DNA of 64,000 nucleotides from Lactobacillus selangorensis (GTDB lineage Bacteria > Bacillota > Bacilli > Lactobacillales > Lactobacillaceae): assembly GCF_001437205.1 (NCBI RefSeq), contig NZ_JQAZ01000005.1:1-64000 (forward strand), given 5' to 3'. Within the stretch, counting starts at the first letter, position 1. Every line of letters starts with the position of its first letter. A model generated the notes under the pieces. That model was not told where the DNA came from and ran no database searches. It worked only from the letters and a program-made list of their open reading frames with translations. Positions 60,842-64,000 of the stretch are shown here, in pieces. Position numbers and translations under genes: made by a program.

Positions 60842-60884
60842 GCTGCAACTCCTCCATAAAATGCTTTCCTCTATGATAACAAAA

Positions 60885-60918
60885 AAAGACGCCAGATAAA
60901 ATCTGACGTCTTTTCAGC
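60885..60918 (-). terminator. eno terminator
   Basis: AAAAGACGTCAGAT pairs with ATCTGGCGTCTTTT (one wobble) around TTT, then T3, on the minus strand. Confidence 0.88.
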
Positions 60919-60980
60919 ATGCTCACCATGACTAGTCGGTTTGTTTATAAACCGTTCCGATCAACCATACTGGTTCGCAA

Positions 60981-62264
60981 CTAATCTTTATCAACATCGT
61001 TCGGGAAGAATGAGATAGATGCATGTCCTTCAAGTTCTTCTTCGATGCGGAGTAATTCGTTGTACTTTTCAACACGTTCTGAACGAGCTGGCGCACCAGC
61101 CTTTAATTGGCCACCACTGACAGCAACGGCAAAGTCGCTGACAAATGTATCGCCAGTATCACCAGAACGATGTGAAATCATAGTTGTGTAGTTGTTTTCA
61201 TGAGCTAAACGAACAGCTTCCATAGTTTCGGAAACAGTCCCAATCTGGTTCAACTTGATCAAGATGGAGTTGGCCATGCCTTGCTTGATTGCTTTGCGAA
61301 TCAAAGCAGGGTTGGTGCAGACGTTATCATCTGTGACGATTTGAACTTTATCGCCCATCTTCTTGGTGAAGGTTGTGAAGTTATCCCAATCGTTTTCACC
61401 AAATGGATCTTCCATGGAAACAATTGCTGGATACTTTTCAAGCAAGCCTTCATAGTAGTCAGCCATTTCCTTAGGTGTCTTTTCAGAACCTTCGAAATTG
61501 TAGTTGCCTGTCTTGTCATCATAGAAGGTTGATGAAGCAGCATCAAAAGCGATTCCGACATCTTCACCAGGCTTGTAGCCGGCCTTTTCAATGGCTTCGT
61601 ACAAAACCTTGATGGCATCTTCACTGGATGGTAAATCAGGGGCAAAACCGCCTTCATCACCAACACCAGTTTGATAGCCTTTTTCTTCCAAGACTTTTTG
61701 CAGTGCATGGTAAGTATTCACGATACGTTCGAAACCGGCACGGAATGTGTCATGCTTCAAAGGTGTAATCATGAATTCCTGCATATCGATGCCGTTATCA
61801 GCATGTTCCCCGCCATTGATAACATTATGGAAGGTTTGCGGAATTTGAATGTATGTGCCGCCTAAGTAGCGATACAAAGGAATTCCTTGATAGTTTGCGG
61901 CTGCACGAGCAGTTGCCATCGAAACGCCTAAAATAGCATTAGCGCCTAAACGACCCTTGTTTGGAGTACCATCTAAGTCAATCATAATCTGATCAACATT
62001 GCCTTGGTCGAATGGTGAAACACCATTTAAAGCATCATTGATTTCGGTGTTGATGTTGTTAACGGCCTTTAAAACACCTTTACCGCCTAAACGGCTGCCG
62101 CCATCACGTAATTCAACGGCTTCTTTATCACCCGTTGACTTACCAGATGGAACTTCGGCACGGCCCATGGTCCCATCAGACAAAATCACATCAGCTTCAA
62201 CAGTTGGAACACCACGAGAATCATAGATTTCGCGACCCTTAACTTGAACAATATAAGCAGACAT
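60981..62264 (-). CDS. eno: enolase (divergent isoform)
   Basis: 427 residues; converts 2-phosphoglycerate to phosphoenolpyruvate. Conserved parts: GDEGGFAPDL, LIKLNQIGT with the base lysine, ISHRSGDTGDTFVSDFAV with the His, and GQLKAGAPARSERVEKYN. The first catalytic loop is SGKSTG where nearly all enolases have SGASTG, and INGGEHADNGIDMQEFM and GAPAR (usually GAPSR/CR) also differ. It is not in a gap-pgk-tpi-eno operon. It may be a second enolase isoform of this organism. AGGGAGGG precedes the ATG, 22 nt after an attenuator-like hairpin. Confidence 0.93.
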   Translation of the reverse strand: MSAYIVQVKGREIYDSRGVPTVEADVILSDGTMGRAEVPSGKSTGDKEAVELRDGGSRLGGKGVLKAVNNINTEINDALNGVSPFDQGNVDQIMIDLDGTPNKGRLGANAILGVSMATARAAANYQGIPLYRYLGGTYIQIPQTFHNVINGGEHADNGIDMQEFMITPLKHDTFRAGFERIVNTYHALQKVLEEKGYQTGVGDEGGFAPDLPSSEDAIKVLYEAIEKAGYKPGEDVGIAFDAASSTFYDDKTGNYNFEGSEKTPKEMADYYEGLLEKYPAIVSMEDPFGENDWDNFTTFTKKMGDKVQIVTDDNVCTNPALIRKAIKQGMANSILIKLNQIGTVSETMEAVRLAHENNYTTMISHRSGDTGDTFVSDFAVAVSGGQLKAGAPARSERVEKYNELLRIEEELEGHASISFFPNDVDKD

Positions 62265-62290
62265 AAAATACCCTCCCTTTGGGTTCAGAC

Positions 62291-62349
62291 AAAAAAAGGC
62301 GTCATTCTCTTAAATTCAAACGAAAACGTTCGATTTTCAAAGAAGACGC
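62291..62349 (-). promoter_or_regulatory. attenuator-like hairpin in the eno leader
   Basis: Minus strand: GCGTCTTCTTTGAAAATC..CGAACG folds with CGTTTG..TTTAAGAGAATGACGC, closing in GCGTC/GACGC, followed by C and T7. It lies 27 nt before eno. A separate GGCGATT/AATCGCC hairpin is at 62374-62388. Confidence 0.6.
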
Positions 62350-62451
62350 GATTCATCGTTAAACCGATTTTACGGCGATTGAATCGCCTCTATCATCATT
62401 TTATCGTAGCACTTTCCAAATTAAAGTACAAATCTGAAGGCTCATTTTTTC

Positions 62452-62485
62452 AAAAAAAGGCGCTGACATTTGTCAGGCCTCATTT
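62452..62485 (-). terminator. terminator of the 113-residue gene
   Basis: GGCCTGACA pairs with TGTCAGCGCC around AA, then T7, 50 nt after the stop at 62534. Confidence 0.8.
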
Positions 62486-62533
62486 CATTTTTTTAAACCA
62501 AAATAGTCTCTAAAGCCGCTTTGGTACAGCTTG

Positions 62534-62875
62534 CTAACCGATTGGTTCCACTTCCAAATGCAGCTGATACTTTTCGCTTTTATCCATGACATCAATCACA
62601 AAATGATGTTCGTCAAACCAGCTGACATGCAGCTGGTCACTGGTTTGATTGTCTAAATCATTCAGATCATCCGAAGTGACCAGCGTTGATTTTTGCACCT
62701 GTGCGGCCAATTCATCTAACTCTTTAATCCCAGTATCCGTTAATTCTCCCTGCAATAAGGAAATGACACTCTGCAGCGCACTCTTAAATGATTCAATCCG
62801 ATCGTCATCCAGTCCTTCAGTGAAGACGGACAACGACTTTTCATGATAGGTAGCACCAATTACTGCAAATCGCAT
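62534..62875 (-). CDS. unknown acidic protein, 113 residues
   Basis: MRFAVIGATYHEKSLSVF start, acidic helical middle, and strand-like end DQLHVSWFDEHHFVIDVMDKSEKYQLHLEVEPIG. Probably a small alpha/beta protein. No motif recognised. GGGGGTCG precedes the ATG. Own terminator. Confidence 0.78.
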   Translation of the reverse strand: MRFAVIGATYHEKSLSVFTEGLDDDRIESFKSALQSVISLLQGELTDTGIKELDELAAQVQKSTLVTSDDLNDLDNQTSDQLHVSWFDEHHFVIDVMDKSEKYQLHLEVEPIG

Positions 62876-62919
62876 TTGAACGACCCCCTTTTTCTAACTC
62901 TATTTTACTACGGAGTGGC

Positions 62920-63600
62920 TTATGCCGTCAGTAAATCATTGTAAAAAGCCGCATAAGTCAGCTGCTTATATGGGTTGAGCCATAAATAACCGATTCCGGC
63001 CGTACAGATTGCCAGAATATCCCAGCCGATGAAGCTCAGATCGAGCATAAATAAATCCATCTTATGCCCCCGCATCAGTTGCCGGCTGCGAGTAATACAG
63101 GCGTTGGTGTTCATCTGCTGTCCAGAAGCTTTGGCATCCTTCATGACCAGATAAGTCTGCCGATAAGCATAAAACTTGATGATGCCTGGGATAATCAATA
63201 ACAAGCTCCACAGGAAGAGATAAATTGCTTTCAGAATGTAGATGAAGATGACACTGCCAAGATACTGACCTTGGAAGGCCTGAAATGAATCCTTGACTGG
63301 CGCAATGTCTGCATCAGCATTGCGAATCCAGTCTAACGAAGTAAAACTGACTCCGACTAAGAAAAATGTTTCGATGATGTTGATAAACATTCGGGCCCAG
63401 TCATGATGTTCGGCCTGAACGGTAGCATAGTAACGACCAAAGTCCGTCCAAGAATAAGTACTCGTTCGAAACGAGTTACCAATCAGCAACGCCAATAAGA
63501 CCAATAAAATCACTGGCACTAAATTCAGCAGAATACCTTGCATCCAGTGTCTCCGCAGACGATTTTTTGCCGTCCGTTTCATTTCCGCACGTGTTTCCAA
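62920..63600 (-). CDS. DUF975 membrane protein
   Basis: 226 residues, five to six hydrophobic segments. The opening METRAEMKRTAKNRLRRHWMQGILLNLVPV and the central LLLIIPGIIKFYAYRQTYLVMKD are characteristic of DUF975, a Firmicutes family of integral membrane proteins of unknown role. It lies 15 nt after the purine permease gene and is probably cotranscribed. Confidence 0.88.
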   Translation of the reverse strand: METRAEMKRTAKNRLRRHWMQGILLNLVPVILLVLLALLIGNSFRTSTYSWTDFGRYYATVQAEHHDWARMFINIIETFFLVGVSFTSLDWIRNADADIAPVKDSFQAFQGQYLGSVIFIYILKAIYLFLWSLLLIIPGIIKFYAYRQTYLVMKDAKASGQQMNTNACITRSRQLMRGHKMDLFMLDLSFIGWDILAICTAGIGYLWLNPYKQLTYAAFYNDLLTA

Positions 63601-63615
63601 TGTAAATTCCTCCTT

Positions 63616-64000
63616 TTACTTCTTTAAGACCATTTGGAGGGCAAATAAGATCAGGAATAAACCGCCAATCACATAACTCGGCCACTTGACCTTCTTACCT
63701 TCGCCAATACACCACTTGATGATCGAATAACTGATGAAGCCGAGTCCCATCCCATTCGAAATACTATTGGTAAATGGAATCAGGACGATAATCAGCGATG
63801 CCGAGACAACTGACGGTGCATCCGAAATAATATCCAAGCTATGAATTGATTGTAACATGCCGAGCCCAATCAAAATCATGATCGGAGCAGTTGCTGAAAT
63901 TGGAATCATGCCTAAAAACGGGACAAAGGCTAATGAAATAACAAAGAAAGCCCCTGCAAAGACACTGGTCAAACCAGTTTTGCCGCCGCTGTCGATATCT
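63616..64000 (-). CDS. NCS2 nucleobase permease, C-terminal part (cut by window edge)
   Basis: The visible 128 codons continue past the right edge of the window. DSGGKTGLTSVFAGAFFVISLAFVPFLGMIPISATAPIMILIGLGMLQSI and SISNGMGLGFISYSIIKW are the C-terminal helices of the AzgA/PbuG branch of NCS2 purine permeases (adenine, guanine or hypoxanthine uptake). N terminus and regulatory region, perhaps with a purine riboswitch, lie outside. Confidence 0.9.
   Translation of the reverse strand, partial: DIDSGGKTGLTSVFAGAFFVISLAFVPFLGMIPISATAPIMILIGLGMLQSIHSLDIISDAPSVVSASLIIVLIPFTNSISNGMGLGFISYSIIKWCIGEGKKVKWPSYVIGGLFLILFALQMVLKK

Noticed and set aside
1-64000. tRNA, rRNA, CRISPR arrays, IS elements
   Set aside because: Scanned for cloverleaf, conserved rRNA, regular short repeats and transposase motifs; none seen, although a covariance-model search would be decisive for tRNAs.

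Overview
The window is ordinary chromosomal DNA from a low-to-mid GC Gram-positive bacterium, almost certainly a member of the Lactobacillaceae. Pointers are a FLP-type Crp/Fnr regulator, PepN and a PepI-like prolyl aminopeptidase, PadR with phenolic acid decarboxylase, T-box and PyrR attenuation, DUF4767 lipoproteins and an eno/zur neighbourhood typical of lactobacilli. I cannot fix the genus. No rRNA, tRNA, CRISPR array, prophage or IS element was seen.

Layout. 1-6.9 kb: serS behind a T-box, flp, a divergent Mga-type regulator, an Rrf2 regulator and two GNAT-like or unknown genes. 7-13.3 kb: a hydrolase, a VTT membrane protein, an MFS exporter, then a PyrR-controlled cytosine salvage operon (codB-codA) and a hemolysin-III protein. 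13.4-17.4 kb: DUF1836 and TetR proteins, then an SDR-padR operon divergent from padC with a clear PadR operator, a structured intergenic element and a glutathione peroxidase. 18.4-23 kb: a six-gene operon (Mor-type DNA-binding protein, two membrane proteins, a secreted protein, two lipoproteins) behind a highly folded leader. 23-36 kb: TMEM175 channel, phosphatase, a frameshifted DUF4767 paralogue, pepN, TraX-like, VTT, a polysaccharide deacetylase, an ABC-F protein and a lipoprotein deiminase. 35-40 kb: helD-coaA-guaA.

40-42 kb holds a complete fluoride-response locus: a fluoride riboswitch with a terminator, a tandem DUF190-like protein and two FluC subunits, preceded by a tiny membrane-protein gene. 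42-54.6 kb: CPA2 antiporter, prolyl aminopeptidase, phosphatase, BceAB-like ABC transporter, an APC permease with an unusual leader, a RelB/YafQ-like toxin-antitoxin pair bracketed by a perfectly duplicated 35-bp terminator, lipid kinase, FAD oxidase and HflX. 54.6-64 kb: a glutamine-type ABC operon, two envelope proteins, zur with a Zur box shared with a 41-residue basic protein gene, a guanylate-kinase-like protein, a divergent enolase behind an attenuator-like hairpin, and a NCS2 purine permease cut by the window edge.

The strongest points for follow-up are the duplicated terminator around the toxin-antitoxin pair, the fluoride locus with its extra small gene, the Zur-linked small basic protein, the structured leaders at 18.4 and 48.2 kb, and the uncharacterised Mor-headed envelope operon. 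Nothing here proves a wholly new system.
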